This document shows, piece by piece, positions 1 through 6,499 of a stretch of DNA of 17,922 nt (the stretch's first letter is position 1; each line of letters opens with the position of its first letter). The notes beneath the pieces are model-generated. The model saw only the letters and a program-made list of their open reading frames with translations. It was not told the DNA's origin and made no database searches. The DNA comes from Methanomassiliicoccaceae archaeon UBA404 (GTDB lineage Archaea > Thermoplasmatota > Thermoplasmata > Methanomassiliicoccales > Methanomethylophilaceae): positions 1 through 17,922 of the forward strand of contig DAHY01000031.1 in assembly GCA_002498605.1 (NCBI GenBank). Reading direction: 5' to 3'. Made by a program: the position numbers and the translations under genes.

Positions 1-14
1 ATCAATATAGATAA

Positions 15-23
15 GCTTAAATT
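15..23 (+). promoter_or_regulatory. TATA-like box for the AbrB-PhoU gene
   Basis: The string GCTTAAATT is centred about 27 nt before the GTG at 46, the usual archaeal TATA-to-start-site distance. The transcript would then begin at or next to the start codon, so the mRNA would be leaderless. No Shine-Dalgarno sequence is visible. Prediction from sequence only. Confidence 0.4.
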
Positions 24-45
24 CTCTGAAATAATCCTGAAAAAC

Positions 46-1047
46 GTGGATATAAGGAGAATACAGGTGACCGGAGGTTCGTCATATATGGTGACGCTGC
101 CGAAGGAGTGGGCCGATTCTATAGGATTGAAGAAAAATGACACCGTCAGTCTTCAACCGCAACCCGACGGCAGCATCATACTGTATCCTCAGGGTACCCG
201 CAAAACATCTGAACGAACCGTGAAAACCATTGATGTCGACAACATAAAAGACAGAGAATTTCTGTACCGGCTATTGGTGGGTTCGTATATTGCGGGTCAC
301 AACGCAATCGAACTCCGTTCGGCGGGACATATTTCAAGTTTGGCGGCGGGAGTCGCTTCCGCATTCACGCAGACCGCAATAGGTTTGGAAATCATGGATG
401 AAAGCGAAGACAGGATACTGATCAAGGATCTGGTGGACCAGAGTGAAATGCGTCCTTCAAAATCTCTCGAAAGAATGAGAGTGCTGATTAAAAACATGTT
501 ATCGGACGTGCTTGACGAGGCGGAGGCCGGCAAAAAGAATTTATTCAACGGCCTTCACGAAAGAGACCGGGAAATAGACCGTATCGATTGGCTGATTTCC
601 CGTCAGGTAAATGTCTTCCAGAAAGAATATTCTTTGGCCCGAAAAATAGGAGCCGACATTTCCGACATTACCCGAAGCAGCATAGCAAGCAGAGCCTTGG
701 AACGTATCGGAGACCACATATTGCAGATTGCCAAAAATCTTGATGTTCTGAAAGAAGAACCGGATACGTCCGAAACCATCAAAGAAATAATAGCCATTGG
801 CAGAGAAGCCAACGAACGGGTTTCGACCGCCGTAACCAATTATCTGAACAGAGACATGATCGGCGCTAACGACTGTATCGGTTTAAGCGAAATTCTTGTT
901 GAAAGGACCGAAGCACTGTCGAGAGAATCCGCAAGTTTGGATCAGAACGCCAGTATGGCGGCCGGTATGATTGCCGGAAGTCTGAGACGTATCGCGGAAT
1001 ACGCCATGGACCTTTCCGAACTGGCCATTAATGCCGCCATGGACTGA
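46..1047 (+). CDS. phoU: AbrB-PhoU phosphate uptake regulator
   Basis: This is a 333-residue protein with two parts. Residues 1 to about 50 form a SpoVT/AbrB swapped-hairpin DNA-binding domain (VTGGSSYMVTLPKEWADSIGL). Residues from about 110 to the end are helical and match a PhoU-like pair of three-helix bundles rich in Arg and Glu (for example SRALERIGDHILQIAKNL). Archaea commonly carry this fusion, annotated as a phosphate uptake regulator; it probably links transcription to the state of a Pst-type phosphate transporter or another metal or ion signal. No transporter genes are visible, so its target is unknown. The start is GTG, preceded by a TATA-like box at leaderless distance. The length is normal for the family. 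The next gene, ubiX, lies 38 bp downstream on the same strand but has its own candidate promoter. Confidence 0.88.
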   Translation: MDIRRIQVTGGSSYMVTLPKEWADSIGLKKNDTVSLQPQPDGSIILYPQGTRKTSERTVKTIDVDNIKDREFLYRLLVGSYIAGHNAIELRSAGHISSLAAGVASAFTQTAIGLEIMDESEDRILIKDLVDQSEMRPSKSLERMRVLIKNMLSDVLDEAEAGKKNLFNGLHERDREIDRIDWLISRQVNVFQKEYSLARKIGADISDITRSSIASRALERIGDHILQIAKNLDVLKEEPDTSETIKEIIAIGREANERVSTAVTNYLNRDMIGANDCIGLSEILVERTEALSRESASLDQNASMAAGMIAGSLRRIAEYAMDLSELAINAAMD

Positions 1048-1054
1048 CCGTCAG

Positions 1055-1066
1055 TTATTATTATAG
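1055..1066 (+). promoter_or_regulatory. TATA-like box for ubiX
   Basis: An AT-rich run (TTATTATTATAG) in the 38-bp gap is centred about 26 nt before the ATG of ubiX, consistent with a leaderless transcript. There is no purine-rich ribosome binding site in the gap. Confidence 0.35.
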
Positions 1067-1085
1067 ATTCTCCATACGGAATTAT

Positions 1086-1628
1086 ATGATATTTGCCGTA
1101 GCGATTACAGGCGCATCCGGAAGCATATACGGAATACGCCTGTTGCAGAACCTTCCCGGTAAGAAAATACTGGTTATTTCCGAAACTGCAAAAATGATAA
1201 TTCCCGTCGAAACCGGATTGTCCGTCGAAGAAGTGTACGCTATGGCAGACGAGGTTTACGAAGACGACAATCTTTTCGCATCGATATCTTCGGGCAGTTA
1301 CAGATACGACTGCATGTTCATTGCTCCCTGCAGCGAATCTTCGGTCGGAAAGATTGCAAACGGCATTGCCGATACGCTGATATCCAGAGCCGCAAGCGTA
1401 TGCATAAAGGAACGAAGAAAATTGGTGCTGGTTGTACGGGAAACCCCCAAAAGCCAGATTATGCTGGAGAACGAACTCAGACTCGCCCGTTCCGGGGCCG
1501 TAATATTGGATGCCAACCCCGGATTTTACTCCAAACCCCGGACTCTGGACGATGTCATAAACTTCATTGTGGGAAAGGCCATGGACACCGCCGGCATTCC
1601 CAACAATCTGTTTGACAGATGGGAATGA
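1086..1628 (+). CDS. ubiX: UbiX-family flavin prenyltransferase
   Basis: UbiX joins dimethylallyl phosphate to FMN and produces prenylated FMN, the cofactor of UbiD-family decarboxylases. Visible family marks are the N-terminal flavin-binding ITGASGSIYG (residues 7-16), IAPCSESSVGKIANGIADTL (about 79-98), and KERRKLVLVVRETP (about 108-121) before the C-terminal FIVGKAMDTAGI. At 180 residues it is of normal length. No ubiD gene lies in the window. Many archaea use a UbiD-like decarboxylase in their modified mevalonate route, so the cofactor may serve isoprenoid synthesis rather than quinones; that is inference. The gene ends exactly where the convergent leuS ends: the two stop codons touch at 1628/1629. 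Confidence 0.92.
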   Translation: MIFAVAITGASGSIYGIRLLQNLPGKKILVISETAKMIIPVETGLSVEEVYAMADEVYEDDNLFASISSGSYRYDCMFIAPCSESSVGKIANGIADTLISRAASVCIKERRKLVLVVRETPKSQIMLENELRLARSGAVILDANPGFYSKPRTLDDVINFIVGKAMDTAGIPNNLFDRWE

Positions 1629-4499
1629 TTATTCCAGGTATATCGCGGGTCTTCCCGGAATCGCCACGGCAGATCTTTTTTTGGGATCGTACTTATGGGA
1701 ATCGTCGGAATCGTACACGGAAACCGGAGAACCGAGTTCTTCCGCAAGGAATTCCGCGGCGCTTTCGATAATACCGAATTCATCCGTATCCGCATATCTG
1801 TGAATCCTTGAAGGGTCTTCCCTAATCATTTCGGAAGCTACTTTCTTCGAAAGTTCGGAAGCCGCTTTTCCGTTTTTCCTGATTTCAGGGTCGGACATCG
1901 CTTCTTTTGTAAGGGCGGGAATGGTCAGTTCCTCTCCCGATTCGAGAATATTCGCCGCCATGTTGTAAACTTTCTTCTTCCACGAAGGGGAAGTGTAGAT
2001 ACATATTTTCGAAGGGTCCAATTCCGCGACTTTACGAATCTGGGCAACATCCGATATTATGGAACGTATAAGGTCCTCGCCGTATTCGGCCATGGGGTAC
2101 CTTTCTTTCGGATCGGGGAACAGTGATTCCGAAACAAGTCCTTCGAATCCCGCAAGACTCCACAACTCTTCGGCAACGTGAGGCGTAATCGGCATCATGC
2201 TCTGAATCCATACCCTGAGAACATCCTTCAGAGTCTCGTTGTCGGAACCGCCGCGTCTGATATACCATCTGAGATCGTTGTACATCTCAAAATAAACCGA
2301 TGTGGCCATCTGTCTGAGATCGTAGCGTTTCATCAGATCCCTTATGTTGGAAATATGGGTCTGGAATCTGGAGCGCAGCCACTTGTCCACATCCTTCTTC
2401 GGACCCGTGACATCAATAAGCTCCGTGGCAAAAACGAACAGTCTGTCCAATCTTTGTTTGTACGAGTAAACAATTTCCTCGTTCCATTCCACGTCGATAA
2501 ACATTGAAGCCACGTGAGAATAGTACAGACGCATGGCGTCGACACCGTAAGTCTCAATGGCGCCCGGTATCGGCTGGGCTCCGCCTTTGGATTTTGATAT
2601 TTTGGATTTCTTGCCGGTTATGTACCAATTGACAATTATTCCGTTGGGCTGCATTTTGGGCGGAAGTATTGCCATATGGTTGAACAGGAAAGCGGGGAAG
2701 TGCACGGTCATGTGCTCTTTGCCTCCGAGATTGATATCGAGAGGATACCAGTACTTCACATCCTCGCGGATACAGTTCAGCACGGCGGAAGTGATTCCCG
2801 ATTCCTCGGCAACTTTTTCCTCGTCCCCGGTACCGAGTATGACATAATCGAAGAAGGATTCGTTCATTCCTTCCGGTTTTATATTGCCGGTATTGGCGTA
2901 AAGGGAAATTATGTAGTATATGGGATAAAGCGTGGAATCCGAAATGGCTTCAATAATCCATTTCTCATCGAAGGGGAATTTGGTTCCGAGCCAATTGCCC
3001 TGTCTTACGCAGGCACGTTCTCTGAACCAATCGAGAGTGCCGTGAATGTTAGTATAATATTCCGGCGGATATATGTTCATCTCTTTGCAGTGTTCGGAGG
3101 TTTTTTGAGTAAGTTCCTCTCCGCTGTAGTCTATGAACCATTGATCGTCGATTCTTTTGACACGTACGTTTTCTCCGCATCTGCATATGACTTCTTCGGA
3201 AAGATCGTGAAGAAGTACGGCTTCGCCGGATTCCAAAAGAGTTTCTTTGATTTTCTCTTTGGCTTCCTCGACTTTCATTCCGGCATACGAACCGCTGGTT
3301 GCCCTCATCACTCCCGAGTGGAAACCGTCTTTGTAGATTTTTTTCTTGGCTTCTTCGAGTTTGGGGTCGTCAGGGCCGGTAATGCCCATTTCTTCCACTA
3401 TGTCTTTTGCCGAGAGTTCGCTGTATCCTTCGATATCGATTATTGCGATCGGATTGATGGATGCAATCAAATCTTCGTTGATTCCGTATTTTATGTATTC
3501 TTCGGGGTGGTCTTTGATATATTTCAGATTGATGTAATCGTCAGGGGAATCCGAAGGAACCGAAGTTACCATACCCGTTCCCACTTCGGGATCGACGAAT
3601 GACGCCGGCAGTATGGGAATCATTCTTCCGACCATCGGAGCTTTGCATTTCCATCCGACAAGATCTCTTCCGCGGATCATTCCGAAATCTTCTATGCCGT
3701 CGAATTGCATCCTCAGTTTATCGGCGGCGGGTTGGGAAACCACCCAAATTTCTTCGCCGTATCTGATTTTCACATAATCCGTGTCGGGGTTTACCCAGAA
3801 ACACACCTGTCCGTATACCGTTTCGGGCCTGAGAGTGGCGGCAATAAGTTTCATCTCTTCGAATTCGAATTTCATCAAAACGTATTCCTGGACTTCGGCG
3901 TTGCCTCCTTTGGAAATATCGGTTTCGGATGCGTCTATCGCAACGGGACCGCAATTGGGACAGAACGGCGCAAAGTACGGTTTTTGAATCAATAATCCGA
4001 GATTCATGAGTTTTTTGAACTGCCATTCAATGAATTTGCCGTAATCGGGATTCAATGTACAGGTAATCCTTCGCCAATCGGCAAGGAAACCGAATCTTTT
4101 CCAATAATCATTGACATAAACGTTATTGAAGTAATTGACAACCGCCATCGGTTCAACCAATGTGCTGAGGGTTTCGTCGGAACAACCGTTGTTCTTCATG
4201 TACCCTATTATGTCGGAATCTCCTCTTTTTATGCGGTTGGCGAGACTAATCGCCCCGTTGCCCGTGGCATGTGTGCCTACGGGAAACATAACGTTGTATC
4301 CCAACATCCGTTTGTATCTGGCGATTGCGTCCGTGTATGTGTATCCCCGAAGGTGTCCGACGTGAAGATATCCCGTAACTCCGGGATATGCAAATATTAT
4401 CATGAATTTGGGTCGGTCATCGCGAGAAGCTATACTCGTACCTGCTTCTGACCATTTGACCTGCCACTTTTCTTCAATGCTGCTGTGGTCGAGTTCCAT
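1629..4499 (-). CDS. leuS: Leucyl-tRNA synthetase, archaeal type
   Basis: This cytosolic class I synthetase charges tRNA-Leu with leucine. The HIGH-type motif is HVGH at residues 46-49, within PGVTGYLHVGHLRG, and the KMSKS-type motif is KISKS near residue 633. Between them lies the CP1 editing insertion, with a zinc-like CPNCG near residue 180. An anticodon-binding helical domain and a C-terminal extension follow. The 956 residues match archaeal/eukaryotic LeuRS, as does the FPVGTHATGN segment. An upstream in-frame ATG at 4535 would add 12 unconserved residues, so the ATG at 4499 (MELDHSSIEEKW) is preferred; it also suits the TATA-like box at 4538-4548. A tRNA-Leu gene lies about 3.9 kb away, probably by chance. 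The promoter is divergent from the ribbon-helix-helix gene. Confidence 0.96.
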   Translation of the reverse strand: MELDHSSIEEKWQVKWSEAGTSIASRDDRPKFMIIFAYPGVTGYLHVGHLRGYTYTDAIARYKRMLGYNVMFPVGTHATGNGAISLANRIKRGDSDIIGYMKNNGCSDETLSTLVEPMAVVNYFNNVYVNDYWKRFGFLADWRRITCTLNPDYGKFIEWQFKKLMNLGLLIQKPYFAPFCPNCGPVAIDASETDISKGGNAEVQEYVLMKFEFEEMKLIAATLRPETVYGQVCFWVNPDTDYVKIRYGEEIWVVSQPAADKLRMQFDGIEDFGMIRGRDLVGWKCKAPMVGRMIPILPASFVDPEVGTGMVTSVPSDSPDDYINLKYIKDHPEEYIKYGINEDLIASINPIAIIDIEGYSELSAKDIVEEMGITGPDDPKLEEAKKKIYKDGFHSGVMRATSGSYAGMKVEEAKEKIKETLLESGEAVLLHDLSEEVICRCGENVRVKRIDDQWFIDYSGEELTQKTSEHCKEMNIYPPEYYTNIHGTLDWFRERACVRQGNWLGTKFPFDEKWIIEAISDSTLYPIYYIISLYANTGNIKPEGMNESFFDYVILGTGDEEKVAEESGITSAVLNCIREDVKYWYPLDINLGGKEHMTVHFPAFLFNHMAILPPKMQPNGIIVNWYITGKKSKISKSKGGAQPIPGAIETYGVDAMRLYYSHVASMFIDVEWNEEIVYSYKQRLDRLFVFATELIDVTGPKKDVDKWLRSRFQTHISNIRDLMKRYDLRQMATSVYFEMYNDLRWYIRRGGSDNETLKDVLRVWIQSMMPITPHVAEELWSLAGFEGLVSESLFPDPKERYPMAEYGEDLIRSIISDVAQIRKVAELDPSKICIYTSPSWKKKVYNMAANILESGEELTIPALTKEAMSDPEIRKNGKAASELSKKVASEMIREDPSRIHRYADTDEFGIIESAAEFLAEELGSPVSVYDSDDSHKYDPKKRSAVAIPGRPAIYLE

Positions 4500-4537
4500 A
4501 TATATTACCCGATTGTTTTCTGAAGAAGTCCACACCG

Positions 4538-4548
4538 ATTAAATAGTA
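4538..4548 (-). promoter_or_regulatory. TATA-like box for leuS
   Basis: Read on the minus strand this is TACTATTTAAT, centred about 43 nt before the leuS ATG. It implies a leader of roughly 15-18 nt. A perfect 14-bp palindrome (4562-4575) sits just upstream, where it could affect promoter factor binding. Confidence 0.4.
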
Positions 4549-4561
4549 TTCTATCGCTTCT

Positions 4562-4663
4562 ACGTATGCATACGTGAAATAAATGCGGACAGACCATGTC
4601 TGTCATACGCTTCTGCCATACAAAGTATGACTAAGTCCGACAGTTTTATATATTCCGTCATAC
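4562..4663. promoter_or_regulatory. Cluster of GTCATAC-type sites, candidate operator
   Basis: Within 102 bp there is a perfect 14-bp palindrome ACGTATGCATACGT (4562-4575), then GTCATAC (4602-4608), GCCATAC (4615-4621), its inverted partner GTATGAC (4625-4631) and GTCATAC again (4657-4663). GCCATAC-AAA-GTATGAC forms a 17-bp imperfect palindrome. The last copy lies just after the TATA-like box of the ribbon-helix-helix gene and before the predicted transcription start, where a bound protein should repress. Ribbon-helix-helix proteins typically bind arrays of short repeats and often control their own genes. Autoregulation is inferred. Confidence 0.6.
4643..4652 (+). promoter_or_regulatory. TATA box for the ribbon-helix-helix gene
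   Basis: GTTTTATATA is a good archaeal TATA box. It predicts a transcription start near 4674 and a leader of about 50 nt. AAGGA at 4711-4715 then acts as a ribosome binding site 8 nt before the ATG at 4724. The box is flanked on both sides by GTCATAC-type sites. Confidence 0.6.
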
Positions 4664-4723
4664 ATCTAATTATCGAGCCTGAAGGGATGGGACTCTGCAT
4701 GCTCTTTAGCAAGGATGGTTGGA

Positions 4724-5089
4724 ATGATGGAAGATGTCAAAGTGACTCTCAGGATGGGACCCGAAGATCTTCAAATCATTGATGATTTCGTGGATGAGAA
4801 TCCGGATATCGGGAATCGTTCCAACCTAATCCGTGCTGCAATCCGAGCGTATGTTTCCGGAGATGCACCCGGTAACAAAAGCCTGCGCGAGGAAGGAAGC
4901 GGAATCTTCGTCCGCTTTTCCGAGATACATCTGGACGTGCTCTCCCGACTTAAGGATGAAGGGATTTGCCTTAATGAGGAAGAGTTCGTCCGAAAATGCG
5001 TACTCGATGAAATCATTCCGAAGGGTGCCCAAAAGGAAACCGTCGAGAATTCTTTCAAATTGGCGCAGATGACCTCGAAAATGAAATGA
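4724..5089 (+). CDS. Tandem ribbon-helix-helix (CopG/CdrS-like) regulator
   Basis: This small DNA-binding protein of 121 residues from the chosen ATG likely regulates transcription. The first ribbon-helix-helix unit is clear: strand VKVTLRM, helix PEDLQIIDDFVDE, turn NRS and helix NLIRAAIRAYV. A second segment has the same order: strand IFVRFSE, helix HLDVLSRLKDEG, then NEEEFVRKCVLDEII. A Gly/Ser/Arg/Glu-rich linker joins the two units. The C-terminal 20 or so residues are charged and probably helical. ATG codons at 4715, 4724 and 4727 are all in frame; 4724 is chosen because AAGGA (4711-4715) is well spaced for it and would overlap the first ATG. The gene lies 83 bp before an ftsZ-like gene, which recalls the cdrS-ftsZ2 pair of haloarchaea, although CdrS has a single unit. 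Orthology is not proven. Confidence 0.8.
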   Translation: MMEDVKVTLRMGPEDLQIIDDFVDENPDIGNRSNLIRAAIRAYVSGDAPGNKSLREEGSGIFVRFSEIHLDVLSRLKDEGICLNEEEFVRKCVLDEIIPKGAQKETVENSFKLAQMTSKMK

Positions 5090-5105
5090 AGAATGTTGGA
5101 GTGCG

Positions 5106-5152
5106 AGCCGGCAGGGATGGGAATTTTGCCGGCTTGTGCTTCAAAACTTTTT
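5106..5152 (+). terminator. Hairpin plus T-run between regulator and ftsZ-like gene
   Basis: AGCCGGCA (5106-5113) and TGCCGGCT (5127-5134) form a perfect 8-bp GC-rich stem with a 13-nt loop. Five T residues follow at 5148-5152. It may terminate or attenuate the regulator transcript before the ftsZ-like gene. The T-run also overlaps a TATA-like box, so one stretch could serve both purposes. Confidence 0.45.
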
Positions 5153-5157
5153 AATTT
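5142..5157 (+). promoter_or_regulatory. BRE/TATA-like promoter for the ftsZ-like gene
   Basis: CAAAACTTTTTAATTT resembles a purine-rich TFB element followed by a TATA box. Its centre is about 22-25 nt before the ATG at 5173, so the ftsZ-like mRNA could be leaderless and independent of the upstream regulator's transcript. No Shine-Dalgarno sequence precedes the ATG. Confidence 0.45.
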
Positions 5158-5172
5158 GGGGATGCACGCACG

Positions 5173-5856
5173 ATGGATGTCAATGCCTGTAAATTGGATC
5201 TTCACCCGCGAACTGCCGTTATCGGGCTGGGCGGAGCCGGATGCAGTATTGCAAAGAAATTCATGGAGTCTTTGGCTCCGACCGATATTATTGCCATCGA
5301 TACGGATGCGGACTCGTTGCGTTTTGCCGTTGCGGATTATAAACTTCCGATCGGAAACGAATCTGCCGAATGTTCCGAGAAAAAGGATGAGGGATCGCAG
5401 GCTGTATGTTCTTCGTCCGACATAAAAAAAATTTCTGAAATTCTGAAAGGGTACGACATCATTGCGATTGTTGCGGGAATGGGCGGAAAAACAGGCACGA
5501 ATACCGCGCCGGTTATAGCGGAAATCGCCGACAGAATAGGAGTTCTGTCCATGGCGGTTGCCGTCAGACCCTTATCATCGGAAAACAAAGACAGTGTTGC
5601 GAAAGCGGGAATCGCCAGGCTTAAATCGGTTTGCTCCAGCACCGTTTCGGTGTACAATGATAAAATCAAGCTTCTGTATCCCGGTCTGTCTTTGTCCGAA
5701 GTATTCAATAAAGTAAACGCTGAAGTAGAAATCTTTGTCAGAAAGAAGATGAGGATGGCTTCGGATCTTCTCACGTCAGAAATCATGAAAGCGATGTTAT
5801 CCCGTTCCGGACAGGAAAATACCGTCGGAATAAGAGCTAACACTACCTTTGCATGA
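5173..5856 (+). CDS. Truncated FtsZ-like protein (GTPase domain only)
   Basis: This 227-residue homologue of the tubulin/FtsZ GTPase domain probably has a role in cell division or the cytoskeleton. Recognisable parts are T1 GLGGAGCS (residues 18-25), T2 DTDADSL (43-49), the tubulin signature in altered form GMGGKTGTN (102-110), APVIAEIADRIGVLSMAVAVRP (112-133) and the base-contacting YNDKIKLL (161-168). The glycine-rich T3 loop is replaced by an acidic Ser/Cys segment (about 61-82). The T7 NxDxxD acids that trigger hydrolysis are not found; SDLLTSE (197-203) is the nearest match. The C-terminal activation domain is absent, against about 320-390 residues for full FtsZ. The frame ends in TGA with no FtsZ coding after it, so this is not a frameshift remnant. 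It may bind nucleotide without normal polymerisation, or modulate a full FtsZ encoded elsewhere. Confidence 0.82.
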   Translation: MDVNACKLDLHPRTAVIGLGGAGCSIAKKFMESLAPTDIIAIDTDADSLRFAVADYKLPIGNESAECSEKKDEGSQAVCSSSDIKKISEILKGYDIIAIVAGMGGKTGTNTAPVIAEIADRIGVLSMAVAVRPLSSENKDSVAKAGIARLKSVCSSTVSVYNDKIKLLYPGLSLSEVFNKVNAEVEIFVRKKMRMASDLLTSEIMKAMLSRSGQENTVGIRANTTFA

Positions 5857-5871
5857 ATAAAAAATAAAGCA

Positions 5872-5897
5872 GGCCCGACTAGGGCCGAATGGTTTTT
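5872..5897. terminator. Bidirectional terminator between ftsZ-like and iorB
   Basis: GGCCC (5872-5876) pairs with GGGCC (5882-5886) across a 5-nt loop. A T-run follows on the plus strand (5893-5897). On the minus strand the stem is followed by a T-rich stretch (complement of 5857-5868). It fits the 43-bp gap between two convergent genes. Confidence 0.5.
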
Positions 5898-5899
5898 GT

Positions 5900-6499
5900 T
5901 CAGCTCATGTTCTTGATATAATAATCATGACCGAGCTCGAAGGCTTTCCTGTTCAGGTCCACAAACTTGCCGGGTACGGTTTCCAGCAAGGTGTCCAACA
6001 ACAGTTCTTTTTCAAGAGGGAATCCTTTTGCGGCCGCCACGGCGCCAATCATTACCGCGTTGGCGGCAACTGCTTTTCCCGCCTCTACGGCCAAGTCGGT
6101 GGCTCTGATGGTTATCAGTTTCGGAACAACGGCTCTGACAGCCTTCACTATATCGTCAATCTCGGGATACGTATCGAATCCCGCGGCAACCGAAGACGGT
6201 AAAACAGGATCGAGATTCATAAGCACGGCAGTGTCTTTATTGCAAAGACCCAGACTTCTTGCGGTTTCGGCAGGTTCAAATCCCATCAGGAGATTTGCAC
6301 CGCCCACCGCTTCAAGGGGACTTGTCACATTATCACCGAATCTTACGGTGGAAAGCACGCTGCCTCCTCTCTGAGCCATACCGTGAACTTCGCTCATGGC
6401 AACATCGTAACCGGCTTTCATCGCTGCGTTTCCTATTACCATGGACGCCAACAGAACACCCTGTCCTCCGACACCCACTATCTGAACGCTATACTTCAT
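5900..6499 (-). CDS. iorB: Indolepyruvate:ferredoxin oxidoreductase, beta subunit
   Basis: IorB is the gamma-type subunit of the IorAB complex, which oxidatively decarboxylates aryl-2-oxoacids (indolepyruvate, phenylpyruvate, hydroxyphenylpyruvate) to aryl-CoA and reduces ferredoxin. It can also run in reverse. Family marks are VQIVGVGGQGVLLAS at residues 5-19 and SEVHGMAQRGGSV at about 36-48. The protein has 199 residues, the usual size. The frame is open to 6559, but the ATG at 6499 is chosen: a strong GGAGGTGA lies just before it, it starts at the conserved MKYSVQIVG, and it overlaps the iorA stop by 4 bp (ATGA). This points to translational coupling and equal production of the two subunits. 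Confidence 0.95.
   Translation of the reverse strand: MKYSVQIVGVGGQGVLLASMVIGNAAMKAGYDVAMSEVHGMAQRGGSVLSTVRFGDNVTSPLEAVGGANLLMGFEPAETARSLGLCNKDTAVLMNLDPVLPSSVAAGFDTYPEIDDIVKAVRAVVPKLITIRATDLAVEAGKAVAANAVMIGAVAAAKGFPLEKELLLDTLLETVPGKFVDLNRKAFELGHDYYIKNMS

Noticed and set aside
2676..3602. A 308-codon open frame on the plus strand opposite leuS
   Set aside because: Phe-, Gly- and Val-rich shadow of conserved LeuRS sequence, with no start signal or domain.
4687..4782. A 31-codon frame (ATG at 4687) overlapping the start of the ribbon-helix-helix gene, a possible upstream regulatory peptide
   Set aside because: GAAGGG directly abuts its ATG, which is poor spacing, and the product has no pattern of interest. 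Kept only as a weak possibility.
5173..5856. The short ftsZ-like gene as a frameshifted or amber-interrupted full ftsZ
   Set aside because: It ends in TGA, and the 43 bp before iorB contain a terminator. No C-terminal FtsZ sequence is seen in any frame.
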